From the NCBI RefSeq assembly GCF_900142085.1, contig NZ_FQZQ01000005.1, positions 124,001 through 188,000 on the forward strand: DNA of 64,000 nucleotides. Reading direction: 5' to 3'. Both the position numbers and the translations under genes were made by a program. Under the pieces are notes generated by a model. That model did not search any database. It was not told the DNA's origin and saw only the letters and a list, made by a program, of their open reading frames with translations. Within the stretch, counting starts at the first letter, position 1, and every line of letters starts with the position of its first letter. Below are positions 17,790 through 25,846 of this stretch, piece after piece. The stretch is from Shimia gijangensis (GTDB lineage: Bacteria > Pseudomonadota > Alphaproteobacteria > Rhodobacterales > Rhodobacteraceae).

Positions 17790-17815
17790 TTGCCGCCCCA
17801 GCGTGGGGGCGGCAA
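17790..17815 (-). other. Intercistronic hairpin after the sugar-binding protein gene
   Basis: TTGCCGCCCC and GGGGCGGCAA form a perfect 10-bp GC-rich stem with a six-base loop, 17 bases past the binding-protein stop. No T-run follows in the minus direction. It likely protects the upstream transcript or attenuates reading into the permease genes. Confidence 0.6.
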
Positions 17816-17831
17816 ATGAGCAAAGCGCTAC

Positions 17832-19148
17832 TTAGAGATGACCGGCATCTTGCATCACTTCAAGCACGTCTTCGGCAGCCTCATCCAATGCTTCCTGAGC
17901 AGTCTTGTCGCCCAGAATTGCGGCTTGCAAACGCGGCCACAATGCATTGGAAATCTCGCCCCATTCGGCGATCAGCGGCGGAGTAAAGGCATGGTTCGCC
18001 ATCGAGTCGCTGTAGATTGCGAAGATTTCGACCATGTAGTCGTTTTTCTCAGCCTTAAACTCGGCAATCACGTCATCCCAAACCTGAGTACGCGTTGGCA
18101 GAATACCCGCGCGGGCCTCCAACATTTGCGCATCATGGCTGGTGAGGAACGTGATGAGGCTGGCTGCAGCCGCCTGATTGTCACAACCTTTTGTCATCGA
18201 GAAGCTATGCGACCCGGACCAACCTGTACGCTTACCACTTGAGCCAGCTGGCGCGAGCACGATACCAACGTCACCACTTATCTTGCTGTCGTCACTGTTG
18301 AAGTACGCAGCCCAGCCGCCCCAGTCGAGGTTGAAGGCAACCGCACCTGCGGCAAAGCCAAGTCCCAGGTCATCCCAGACATAGTTGGTTGTGCCAGCGG
18401 GAACCGCTTTGGCTTCATACAGATCGACAAACCAGTTCAGGGCCCGAACACCTGCTTCGCTGTTGAATGCAGGACTCATGTCATCATTCAGCATTACGCC
18501 GCCTTCGGCGACCAGCATTTCGTAAAAGCGACCGGTGATACCTTCGTCTTTACCAGCGAAATGCGTGCCGTAACGGTCAGGCGCGTCGGTAAAGAATTTC
18601 GCCTGATCCGATGCTTGCGCCCAAGTTGCAGGTGGTGTCAGGTCATAGCCATATTCGGCCTTAAATTTCGCCTGATTATCCGCATCTTCATACAGCGACT
18701 TTACGTAGTACATGTTGGATACATCTGAGTGACGCGGCATTGAGAACAGCTTACCGCCAACGGTGGCGTGGCTGACCACCAAGGGCGAGAAATCGGCAAG
18801 GACATCAGCCGAGATGTGGCCATCAAGTGGCTCTGTCATCACATCATATTGCGGCGCAAAGTTCGTGTGGTTGGAGAACACGCAATAATCGGTGTTCCCG
18901 GCGGCGATATCCTGCTTCATTTCCCGATCAAGCTCGAAATGACTTTTGCGAGACAGGATATCTACTGTGGCGCCCGTGGCTTTTTCCCATTCGGGAATCA
19001 GCGTGTAGAGCGGCTCGTACTGTGCCCCGCCAATTAGTTTTACACGCAACGTATAGCCGTCAAAACTTCCATAATCAGAGGCACTTACACTGCTTGCAGC
19101 CATCAAAGTCGCCAGACTCAATGCACCGATTTTATTGATGTTTCTCAT
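17832..19148 (-). CDS. Sugar ABC transporter substrate-binding protein
   Basis: A 438-residue extracellular solute-binding protein (family 1, CUT1). It starts with a signal peptide (MRNINKIGALSLATLMAASSVSA) and contains IPEWEKATGATVDI and the PATWAQASDQAKFFT region usual for such proteins. The ATG at 19148 follows TCGGGAGGAAATC. It is first in the long minus-strand operon, so the ligand is presumably the sugar catabolised by the downstream enzymes, L-fucose or a related 6-deoxyhexose or its glycoside. Confidence 0.9.
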   Translation of the reverse strand: MRNINKIGALSLATLMAASSVSASDYGSFDGYTLRVKLIGGAQYEPLYTLIPEWEKATGATVDILSRKSHFELDREMKQDIAAGNTDYCVFSNHTNFAPQYDVMTEPLDGHISADVLADFSPLVVSHATVGGKLFSMPRHSDVSNMYYVKSLYEDADNQAKFKAEYGYDLTPPATWAQASDQAKFFTDAPDRYGTHFAGKDEGITGRFYEMLVAEGGVMLNDDMSPAFNSEAGVRALNWFVDLYEAKAVPAGTTNYVWDDLGLGFAAGAVAFNLDWGGWAAYFNSDDSKISGDVGIVLAPAGSSGKRTGWSGSHSFSMTKGCDNQAAAASLITFLTSHDAQMLEARAGILPTRTQVWDDVIAEFKAEKNDYMVEIFAIYSDSMANHAFTPPLIAEWGEISNALWPRLQAAILGDKTAQEALDEAAEDVLEVMQDAGHL

Positions 19149-19196
19149 GATTTCCTCCCGAAATCGAAACGCGAATATTCATATTTGAGTGATCGA

Positions 19197-19225
19197 TTTA
19201 TCCGTAAATAAATGACTTGAGTCAA
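19197..19225 (-). promoter_or_regulatory. Candidate sigma-70-type promoter of the sugar operon
   Basis: On the minus strand TTGACT (19225-19220) and GATAAA (19202-19197) are separated by exactly 17 bases, about 50 bases upstream of the binding-protein ATG. The -35 box overlaps the candidate operator at 19213-19224. Confidence 0.45.
19213..19224. promoter_or_regulatory. Candidate operator for the IclR regulator
   Basis: TGACTTGAGTCA is symmetrical (TGACT/AGTCA around TG) and sits in the divergent region between the sugar operon and the iclR-type gene, on top of the candidate -35 box. Binding here would block the sugar operon. The assignment to the IclR protein is inference from position. Confidence 0.35.
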
Positions 19226-19278
19226 TCCAAAAAATCAGACATTGTTTTCACAAGACCCGGCAGGACAAGGATTTGGAC

Positions 19279-20049
19279 ATGGATGAAAGCGGCAAGTATC
19301 GCGCCCCGGCTTTGGATAAAGGCCTGGATATCCTTGAGTTACTGGCAGGCGCCCCAACCGGAATGAGCCAGGCTGAGATAGCAAAATCTTTGGGACGAAC
19401 CACCAATGAGAACTATCGCATGCTCGATACGCTTGTGCGGAGGCATTATGTGACCCGCTCACCAGAAGGCGACCGGTTTATGCTTTCGTTAAAGATGCTG
19501 GTGCTCGCGCAGCAGCACCCCCCACGTCGGCGGCTTTTGGACATTGCCGAACCCCTGATGCGGGCACTCAGTCTTGAAAGCGAACAATCGTGCCATTTGG
19601 CCCTTTGGGAAGACGGCGACATTGTTATTGCCTCTGCGTTCTCAGCGCCCGGCAACTGGCGCCAATCTCTTCGTCCGGGCGCCGTAATCGGCATTTACAA
19701 TACAGGTTCGGGACGCGTTCTGGCCGCCTTTCAATCCAAGGAAGCGCGCCTGCGTATGTTGGCGGACCACAATCTGGTTATTGGCGAAGAACAGGCCGAC
19801 ACGACCGGCCTAAATGCTGAACTGGATGCTTTAAAGGTGAAAGGCTGCGCCGTTGAGCCGTCAAAAACCGTTCGCGGCACTACCAATATTTCATTCCCGG
19901 TTCTCGACCCATCTGGCAACGCCATCGCCGCCTTAACCTGCCCCTTCATTGAGCGAATCGACGACTATCGCGCACCAAACGTAGAGCAGGTTACCGAAAT
20001 GTTTGGCAAAGCCGCCCGCGAAATTGGTCGCCAGATCAACGGAGAATAA
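19279..20049 (+). CDS. IclR-family transcriptional regulator
   Basis: A 256-residue IclR protein: N-terminal winged helix (LDKGLDILELLAGAPTGMSQAEIAKSLGRT, about 12-45) and C-terminal effector domain with YNTGSGRVLAAFQS. The ATG at 19279 is chosen; a TTG two codons earlier is possible. It is divergent from the sugar ABC/catabolic operon and is followed two bases later by the aldose dehydrogenase, so it likely controls both arms of the locus in response to a pathway intermediate. Confidence 0.88.
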   Translation: MDESGKYRAPALDKGLDILELLAGAPTGMSQAEIAKSLGRTTNENYRMLDTLVRRHYVTRSPEGDRFMLSLKMLVLAQQHPPRRRLLDIAEPLMRALSLESEQSCHLALWEDGDIVIASAFSAPGNWRQSLRPGAVIGIYNTGSGRVLAAFQSKEARLRMLADHNLVIGEEQADTTGLNAELDALKVKGCAVEPSKTVRGTTNISFPVLDPSGNAIAALTCPFIERIDDYRAPNVEQVTEMFGKAAREIGRQINGE

Positions 20050-20051
20050 CT

Positions 20052-21056
20052 ATGTCTCTTGCCACATCCAAACTCGGCCGAAATCAGTTGACCGTTAGCC
20101 AATTGGGACTGGGCTGTGCCAGCTTGGCCGGTATTTTCGAAGCAGTTCGTGACCAAGACGCACGCGCAACCATTGCCGAGGCGCTGAGCGCGGGCATCAC
20201 CTATGTCGATACAGCACCGTTCTATGGTCATGGCCTGTCCGAGCGGCTGGTTGGGGACGGTGTGCGCGCCGCATCTGATGTCGTGGTCTCATCCAAAGTG
20301 GGGCGAATTTTGACCCCGGGCCCTGCCTCCAATCCGGGCGCTTGGGTTTCTGCACTGCCTTTCACGCCGACCTATGATTATTCCTACGACGGGGTCATGC
20401 GAAGCTACGAGGCATCCCTACATCGGATGGGACGCGACAGGATCAACATTCTCTATTTCCACGATATCGGCGCCATGACACATGGCGATGTAATGGGTCG
20501 CGAGATATTTGAAACGGCAATGACCAGCGGATACCGGGCTTTGGAAGAGCTTCGAAACTCGGGCGCCATTGATGCCTTTGGCTTAGGTGTGAACGAAGTG
20601 GCTGTCTGTGAGACCGCCCTGGAAAGGGGCGATTGGGACGCTTTCCTACTGGCAGGGCGCTACACGTTGCTGGAACAATCGCCTTCAAACCTGCTTTTGG
20701 CAAAATGTGCGGCGCGAGGCGTAGATATCGTCGTTGGTGGCCCGTTCAACTCTGGTGTTTTGGTCGGAGGCAACAGCTTTGATTATGGAGCGATCCCCCC
20801 CGAAATTACTGGAAAAGTGTTGGAAATGACGCGTATTTGTCAGACCCATGACGTCCCCTTGCCTGCTGCAGCCTTGCAATTTCCGCTTGCCCATCCCGTC
20901 GTGAAATCGGTCATTCCCGGCCCGCGTACGCCGCAGGAACTACACCAGATTTTAGGCTGGTGGTCACATACCATTCCGGCGGGGCTATGGAGCGACCTCA
21001 AAGACGCCGGACTTATAGCCTCAGAGGCGCCGGTACCTGCTGGCACTCTTGCTTAG
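20052..21056 (+). CDS. Aldo/keto reductase, probable L-fucose (D-threo-aldose) dehydrogenase
   Basis: A 334-residue aldo/keto reductase with the tetrad residues in YVDTAPFYGHG (Asp, Tyr), VVSSKVG (Lys) and ILYFHDIG (His). The DTAPFYG form is typical of L-fucose/D-threo-aldose 1-dehydrogenases. It would oxidise L-fucose at C1 to L-fuconolactone, the substrate of the amidohydrolase next door. It belongs to the plus-strand trio iclR-akr-lactonase. Confidence 0.85.
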   Translation: MSLATSKLGRNQLTVSQLGLGCASLAGIFEAVRDQDARATIAEALSAGITYVDTAPFYGHGLSERLVGDGVRAASDVVVSSKVGRILTPGPASNPGAWVSALPFTPTYDYSYDGVMRSYEASLHRMGRDRINILYFHDIGAMTHGDVMGREIFETAMTSGYRALEELRNSGAIDAFGLGVNEVAVCETALERGDWDAFLLAGRYTLLEQSPSNLLLAKCAARGVDIVVGGPFNSGVLVGGNSFDYGAIPPEITGKVLEMTRICQTHDVPLPAAALQFPLAHPVVKSVIPGPRTPQELHQILGWWSHTIPAGLWSDLKDAGLIASEAPVPAGTLA

Positions 21057-21074
21057 AGAATTTGGAGACAGATC

Positions 21075-21902
21075 ATGAAAATCGACAGCCATCAGCACTT
21101 TTGGTCTCTGGCACGCGGAGACTATGGTTGGTTAACCCCCGAACTCGAACAAATTTATCGCGACTTTACCCCCGGTGATCTGGGCCCACTTCTCAATTCC
21201 GCTGGGATTGACAAAACAATTGTGGTTCAGGCCACCGATACAGTCGCCGAAACCGAATTCTTACTGGAATTGGCAGACGCCCATGACTTTATCGCTGGGG
21301 TCGTCGGTTGGATCGATATGGAAGCCGAAAATGCGATCGGAACACTCGAACGATTGGCCCAAAACCCATACTTCAAGGGCATCCGCCCAATGATCCAGAG
21401 CATCGAAGACGATGAATGGATTTTGAAACCTGAACTGGATCCGGTATTTGACGCTCTTCAGAACATGGGGCTCGCGTTTGATGCGCTTGTGCTCCCTCAT
21501 CACCTGCCGCATCTTTTGACAAGGCTGGCACGCAATCCAAGCCTTAAGTGCGTGATCGATCATGCCGCCAAACCGGATCTGAGGGGCGGAAATCTTGAGG
21601 TGTGGCGTCGTGGGATGCTTCGATTGGCAAATGAAACCAACTGCTTTTGCAAATTCTCCGGTTTGGTCACCGAAGCACACACTGGCTGTTCCCCTCAGGA
21701 TCTAAAGCCCGCGACAGACCTAATACTGTCAGCCTTTGGCGCCAATCGCTTGATGTTCGGAAGCGACTGGCCGGTGCTCAACCTCGCCAAGGACTACCAA
21801 GGTTGGGCTGACATGGTTGCAACAATAACAGGGTATTCCGGAGATGACGCAGCAGCATTCTGGGGCAGGAACGCTTCGTTATTCTACGATATCCGCAACT
21901 GA
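21075..21902 (+). CDS. Amidohydrolase, probable L-fuconolactonase (COG3618)
   Basis: A 275-residue amidohydrolase-superfamily protein beginning DSHQHFW (HxH metal motif, residues 4-10), with VIDHAAKPDLRGG (about 166-178) and MFGSDWPV (about 232-239, catalytic Asp). This pattern is the COG3618 lactonase group, which includes L-fucono-1,5-lactonase and L-rhamnono-lactonase. It would open the lactone made by the aldo/keto reductase. It is 18 bases downstream of that gene. Confidence 0.86.
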   Translation: MKIDSHQHFWSLARGDYGWLTPELEQIYRDFTPGDLGPLLNSAGIDKTIVVQATDTVAETEFLLELADAHDFIAGVVGWIDMEAENAIGTLERLAQNPYFKGIRPMIQSIEDDEWILKPELDPVFDALQNMGLAFDALVLPHHLPHLLTRLARNPSLKCVIDHAAKPDLRGGNLEVWRRGMLRLANETNCFCKFSGLVTEAHTGCSPQDLKPATDLILSAFGANRLMFGSDWPVLNLAKDYQGWADMVATITGYSGDDAAAFWGRNASLFYDIRN

Positions 21903-22003
21903 TAAGAATTTTGTCCTGGACCGGCATCGCGTTACCAGTGATCTGTAGAAAAATCTCCGTTTTGCAAAGCCGTTTCTCAGGGCCATTTTCCCGTCCAATA
22001 GGG

Positions 22004-22183
22004 TTAAAAGCCAGCCTTTTTGTCTTTCATAATTTCATAGTTATCAGGGTAGTAGGTCGTATCACCTGGCTTCCAAAACTCGTCGTACTCGTAAAACAAT
22101 GGTTTCTGGTCATTGGGCTTGGGGGAACTTTTAGACGATCGAAGCCCTAGTCGAAGAGTTGAGACGGGGCAGAATGCCAGCAT
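22004..22183 (-). pseudogene. Unrecognised C-terminal coding remnant
   Basis: A 59-codon frame on the minus strand. Its last ~45 codons (PLFYEYDEFWKPGD... to MKDKKAGF) have protein-like composition rich in Tyr/Phe/Asp, while the first part runs up to the insertion-sequence terminus at 22200. It looks like the 3' end of a gene cut off by that insertion. I do not recognise the family. Confidence 0.35.
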
Positions 22184-22265
22184 AACAGTGCTGGTTTTCT
22201 GAAGTGGTCCGGCAGATTTGGACAGCGTGCTAGAATGTATCCAACACGATTGACTGGATGCGAGA

Positions 22266-22477
22266 ATGACGACGCGACGGAGCTTTTCAGATAATTTGAG
22301 GCTACAGTGGCGCTTGAAGGCATACCCGGGGGCTTCTCAGACAAGGTCAAAAAGACTGAGAACAAGGATGGCAAGATTGGCCAGCTTGGCCAGCTTGCGG
22401 TGGAAAATGACTTTTTGTCCCAAGCGCTGAATGCCGCCGACCGACAGGCGAATGTGAAGCATTCTGCCGAGAGGTGA
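22266..22477 (+). pseudogene. IS3-family transposase orfA, degenerate
   Basis: It begins MTTRRSFSDNL (the normal orfA start) in one frame. About 50 bases later it resumes in another frame as GGFSDKVKKTENKDGKIG and QLAVENDFLSQAL, ending at TGA 22475-22477. An internal deletion of several dozen bases plus frame change has removed the helix-turn-helix middle. It cannot make a functional product. Confidence 0.75.
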
Positions 22478-23100
22478 TGATCTCGTCTGAACGCCGCGAA
22501 ATAATCTGCAAAGAGAACCCAGATTTGTGCCTGACACGCCAGTGTAAACTGCTCAAGATCAGCCGTTCCTCGATCTGTTACACGCCGGTCGGCTTTGATC
22601 AGGCGACCTTAGACCTAATGCACGAGATTGACTGGACCTTTACGAAGCACCCCTTCTTCGGTAGCTGCCAGATTGCGGCGTCTCTTCCCCAATCAGGGTT
22701 CTCGACGGGCCGCCACCGCGTGCGTCGCCTTATGGGCATCATGGGGTTTCAGGCCATCTACAAGGGGCCAAACACCAGCAAGAATCATCGCCGGCACATG
22801 TTCTGGCCATACATGCTGCGAAAGCTGGCGATCACGCGCCCTAACCAAGTCTGGTGCAGCGACATTTCATATATCCCCGTCAAGAACGGTTTACTGTATC
22901 TGGTCGCCATCATGGATTGGGCAACGCGTAAGGTATGGTCCTGGCGGCTATCAAACACGCTCGATGCCAACTTTTGCCCTGCGGCTTGGGAAGAAGCCAT
23001 CGCCAAATACGGAACGCCCGAGATCATGAAAACGGATCAACGCAGCCAATATACGGGTGCTGACTGGATCAAGACTTTGACCGAAGCTGAGATCAAAATC
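22474..23100 (+). pseudogene. IS3-family transposase orfB (DDE), 3'-truncated
   Basis: About 209 codons of an rve-type integrase: HTH_21 region (SICYTPVG...), RRLMGIMGFQAIY, then first catalytic Asp in VWCSDISYIPVKNG and second in IMKTDQRSQYTG. The normal G in DQGSQ(F/Y)TG is R here. The reading stops after LTEAEIKIS, exactly where MDGKGR and the catalytic Glu segment should follow. Without the Glu it is inactive. Confidence 0.8.
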
Positions 23101-23171
23101 TCGTGGCGATGTTTAGCGATATCAATTGCTACCAGAACGGGCGCATCAGGTGTAATCTTGTGGTCGGTCAT
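23098..23171 (-). pseudogene. IS110-family transposase, N-terminal stub
   Basis: The stub reads MTDHKITPDAP then VLVAIDIAKHRHEIL, the conserved start of the DEDD (RuvC-like) domain with its first acidic residue in AIDIAKHRHE. The following codons are antisense to the IS3 orfB. More than 90 percent of the gene is missing. Confidence 0.75.
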
Positions 23172-23290
23172 AATCGGTCTCCTCTTCAGTGTGATTTGCA
23201 CAAAACCACTGTAGAGACCCGATGCCCGGTTATGGCCACCTGCTCCGCTCGATGAGGGGCTCCGCAGGTCGCCGTAACCCACAAATCAAC
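23098..23290 (-). mobile_element. IS110-family left-end fragment
   Basis: In minus orientation, a noncoding leader of about 115 bases with GGTTTTGTGCAAATCACACTG and a ribosome-binding site GAGGAGACCG leads to ATG 23171. Only about 25 codons of an IS110 transposase follow. In IS110 elements of the IS621 type the 5' noncoding end encodes the bridge RNA, so part of that region may survive here; this is inference. Confidence 0.6.
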
Positions 23291-23303
23291 GTGTTTCCCA
23301 AGG

Positions 23304-23520
23304 TGCTACGGGACGGAGTTCACCAGTCGGGCGATCCTGAAATGGGCGAATGAGAATGACGTCGAATGGCACTACATCGATCCGGCAAACCCCAGCAGAA
23401 CGCCTTCATCGTGTCATTCAACGGCAGCCTGCGCGACGAGTTGCTGAACGAAGAATGGTTCGACAGCTTGGACGACGCCCGCCGCAAGCAGGCGCTCTGC
23501 GATATGATGACAACAACGTC
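23304..23520 (+). pseudogene. Second IS3-family transposase fragment (orfB C-terminus)
   Basis: The fragment reads YGTEFTSRAILKWANENDVEWHYIDP, then after a one-base deletion GKPQQNAFIVSFNGSLRDELLNEEWFDSLDDARRK, and a second frameshift at the ALC/DYNNV position. It holds the usual catalytic-Glu helix position, but as FIVSFNG instead of FIESFNG, so the Glu itself is replaced. It comes from a different IS3 subgroup than the element at 22200. Confidence 0.75.
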
Positions 23521-23561
23521 ATGCTGTGATCCCCAAAAACGTCCTCGTTTTTGGTTAGAGT

Positions 23562-23949
23562 TTTCCGCTGGATTTTCCTTGGCTGGGCAGGAGTGGGCCG
23601 CGATGGTGCCGGATATGGCACCTGAACAAGTGCTGGAAGTCAAATATGAAACGCTTATCGAAGAGCCCGAAGAAACCCTGAACAAGATTTGTTTGTTTCT
23701 CGACGTCCAGTTCCAGCCAAGCGTGCTCGAATATGACCAAAACAGCACCTATTCGAAACCCGACGCTGCCTTGACCTACCAATGGCGCAGAAAACTGACC
23801 CCAGAGAGGTAGGATTGGCCGAGGCGCAAGCGGAACCGCTGATGTCCGCGTTAGGCTACAACCTCAGCGGCCATCCCCCCGTGCACCCCAACGTACTGGA
23901 GCGCGCGTCCTTGGCAGTCGGGCACCGCCGCGCAACTTGGGGTACCTGA
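23562..23949 (+). pseudogene. Sulfotransferase C-terminal fragment, frameshifted
   Basis: AGQEWAAMVPDMAPEQVLEVKYETLIEEP and TLNKICLFLDV are typical of the C-terminal half of bacterial sulfotransferases (Sulfotransfer_3). The frame stops at TAG 23810-23812, but reading continues with sense in the +1 frame (VGLAEAQAEPLMSALGYN) to TGA 23947-23949, so one base has been lost near 23808. The N-terminus with the PAPS loop is absent, removed by the IS activity next to it. Confidence 0.65.
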
Positions 23950-24254
23950 ATTGAACGATTTGGTTTAAAGGACACAATGCTTGAGATGTCATCTCGCAGG
24001 CTCATGTTGCCAGCATTAGGGCATGCAGCACAGCGCAGGATTGACAAAAAAAGCGATCAAATTTCTCAAGTAGAATATGCACTTAAGCCGACATTGGCGC
24101 AATCGCAGCGAAAGCTCGGTATCTTCGCGGAGCGGACCTTGGTGCATTCCGTAGCGAATGACTACTTTCCGCTCACACTGTCAAAATGGGCATTCCGCAG
24201 CATCGATCACTATGGGCTCAAACCAGAGCTAGGGCAGCGATACCGCCCCAGCCA
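23950..24254. other. Gap between debris and D,D-peptidase gene
   Basis: A plus-strand frame opens with ATG 23977 and continues antisense into the peptidase gene. Its first ~90 codons do not resemble a family I know. I see no RNA gene or clear terminator for the peptidase gene here. Confidence 0.4.
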
Positions 24255-25745
24255 TCACGCCCCGTACAATCCGTCCCAACGCTCAATCAGGCGTTGCTGC
24301 AATTTCTTGGCCTTGCCGTTCCACGCACGTGCGCCCTTGGGGCGTTCTTTGTCCTGTGCGGGGATCGCAGCGCGTTTTCCGGTGTCGGCCACAAAGATCG
24401 CAAAGGCCAGCTCGGTACCGTCATGGGCCTCTAAATACCCCGCCAGCCCGCTCACGAAATTCAGCGTTCCGGTCTTTGCCACAACCTTCATCGGGGGGTT
24501 CTTTTTAACGTTGCCCTGGCTATCACGCAGCTTGATGTTCTTCAGCAGCGGCTGCAACTCGCTGCGACGCGCGCTCTGTGCCAGCGCTATGACCATTTCA
24601 TCCGCCCTCAGGCGGGACTGATCCCCCAGCCCGGAGTGATCGACCAAAGATGCGTTCGTCATATTCAACGCCCCGGCAGCCCAACGGCTCATTTCCTGAC
24701 CGGATGCCTTCAATGTGTTGGCCGAGGTGCCCCGCGCCTGCGTCGCCGCCAGCCCAATCATCTCTGCGGTGATATTGGTCGAATACTTCAACATCCCTCG
24801 CAGAATGTCTTTTAGCGCAGCGCTGTGAATCTCGGCCAAAACCTGCCCCGTGGGTGGGCTATGCGACAGCTTTGGTTTCTTCAGAACAATGCCATGCGCC
24901 CGCGCGAGGGTGCGAAACACCTGTCCCGCATAAATTTCCGGCTGTCGGACCGGCAACCACCGCGATCCGCCATTGCCCAAGGCCCCGCTGGCGACAGTCC
25001 AGTGATCCACGCCGCCCCGGTTTTCATAGGTGTAAACTGGCATACTGCGTTTTACGACGCGCATCTTGGCCATGGTCACATCGGGACGATATTTGTCAGA
25101 CCGTGCATCCATCGACACAACCCAGCCCTGCGCCCCACGTTTCCATTCAAAATGCACCCGATTGTAATTCAGGCTCAGCCCAGAAATTGCCGGAGAATAC
25201 CCCGCATGGTCCGGCTGAGAGGGATCAATCGCATGGATAGACGGCAACGCTCGTCCCCAGACCAGAAACTTTCCAGAGACTTCCCGAATTCCGGCCTTTT
25301 TCAGCTGTGCCGCCAACTGCGCCAGCCCATTTGTGTCCAGCGTCGGATCACCGCCACCTGCCAACACCAGATCACCCTTGAGCACGCCGTTGCTCACGGC
25401 GCCGGCTGTCATCACCCGGGTAGTGAAACGATGCCCGGCGCCCAGCGTGTCCAGCGCATACATCGCCGTCACAGCCTTGGTCACGCTGGCAGGTGGTAAC
25501 CCCTGATCGGCCTGATGCCCCTCCAGCACCAATCCCGTGGCCACATCTGCTACGGAAAAGGACACGTTTCCGGTGACCCCGGATGCGCGGATCAGATTGC
25601 CCGGACCAGGAGCCGCCAGCTGACGCAAAGACTCTGGGCGCAGTCGCGGCCTTAACGAAGAACTCGGCGGATTGGCCCAAACAGGTGTCGCAACACCTGC
25701 CAATAAACTTGATAAAAAATACCGCCGGGAAATGCCTTTAACCAT
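24255..25745 (-). CDS. dacB: D-alanyl-D-alanine carboxypeptidase/endopeptidase (PBP4, S13)
   Basis: A 496-residue periplasmic penicillin-binding protein of the S13 family. The signal region carries a twin-arginine-like RRYFLSSLLAG followed by AGVATPVWA. Active-site motifs are SVTK (Ser87, Lys90), STN in YSTNITAEMIG and KTGT in VAKTGTLNFVSG. The large insertion between SxxK and SxN is typical of class C PBP4. It trims or opens peptidoglycan cross-links. It is monocistronic and borders the IS debris, yet looks intact. Confidence 0.92.
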   Translation of the reverse strand: MVKGISRRYFLSSLLAGVATPVWANPPSSSLRPRLRPESLRQLAAPGPGNLIRASGVTGNVSFSVADVATGLVLEGHQADQGLPPASVTKAVTAMYALDTLGAGHRFTTRVMTAGAVSNGVLKGDLVLAGGGDPTLDTNGLAQLAAQLKKAGIREVSGKFLVWGRALPSIHAIDPSQPDHAGYSPAISGLSLNYNRVHFEWKRGAQGWVVSMDARSDKYRPDVTMAKMRVVKRSMPVYTYENRGGVDHWTVASGALGNGGSRWLPVRQPEIYAGQVFRTLARAHGIVLKKPKLSHSPPTGQVLAEIHSAALKDILRGMLKYSTNITAEMIGLAATQARGTSANTLKASGQEMSRWAAGALNMTNASLVDHSGLGDQSRLRADEMVIALAQSARRSELQPLLKNIKLRDSQGNVKKNPPMKVVAKTGTLNFVSGLAGYLEAHDGTELAFAIFVADTGKRAAIPAQDKERPKGARAWNGKAKKLQQRLIERWDGLYGA

Positions 25746-25846
25746 GGCGGGATACTAACCTTGGCAAGCCGCGTCAGACAAGTGGGGGATCGTACAGAAT
25801 TTGTCTGGAACAGTTCATGGTAACCCACAATTCCTCTGGAGGTCTT

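Larger units (their letters stand above)
22200..23100 (+). mobile_element. IS3-family insertion sequence remnant (left part)
   Basis: A terminal-repeat-like start (TGAAGTGGTCCGGCAG at 22200) is followed by a degenerate orfA and an orfB lacking its C-terminus. The element ends abruptly near 23100, where IS110 sequence in the opposite orientation begins, so the right terminus is gone. Confidence 0.75.

Noticed and set aside
23533-23554. CCAAAAACG-TCCT-CGTTTTTGG hairpin as a terminator
   Set aside because: It lies at the junction of two pseudogene fragments with no intact gene to terminate; probably a relic of one of the inserted elements.
23977-24621. Plus-strand frame of 214 codons running into the dacB gene
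   Set aside because: More than half is antisense to an intact D,D-peptidase gene and the first ~90 codons match no family I know. I kept it only as a note in the gap entry.
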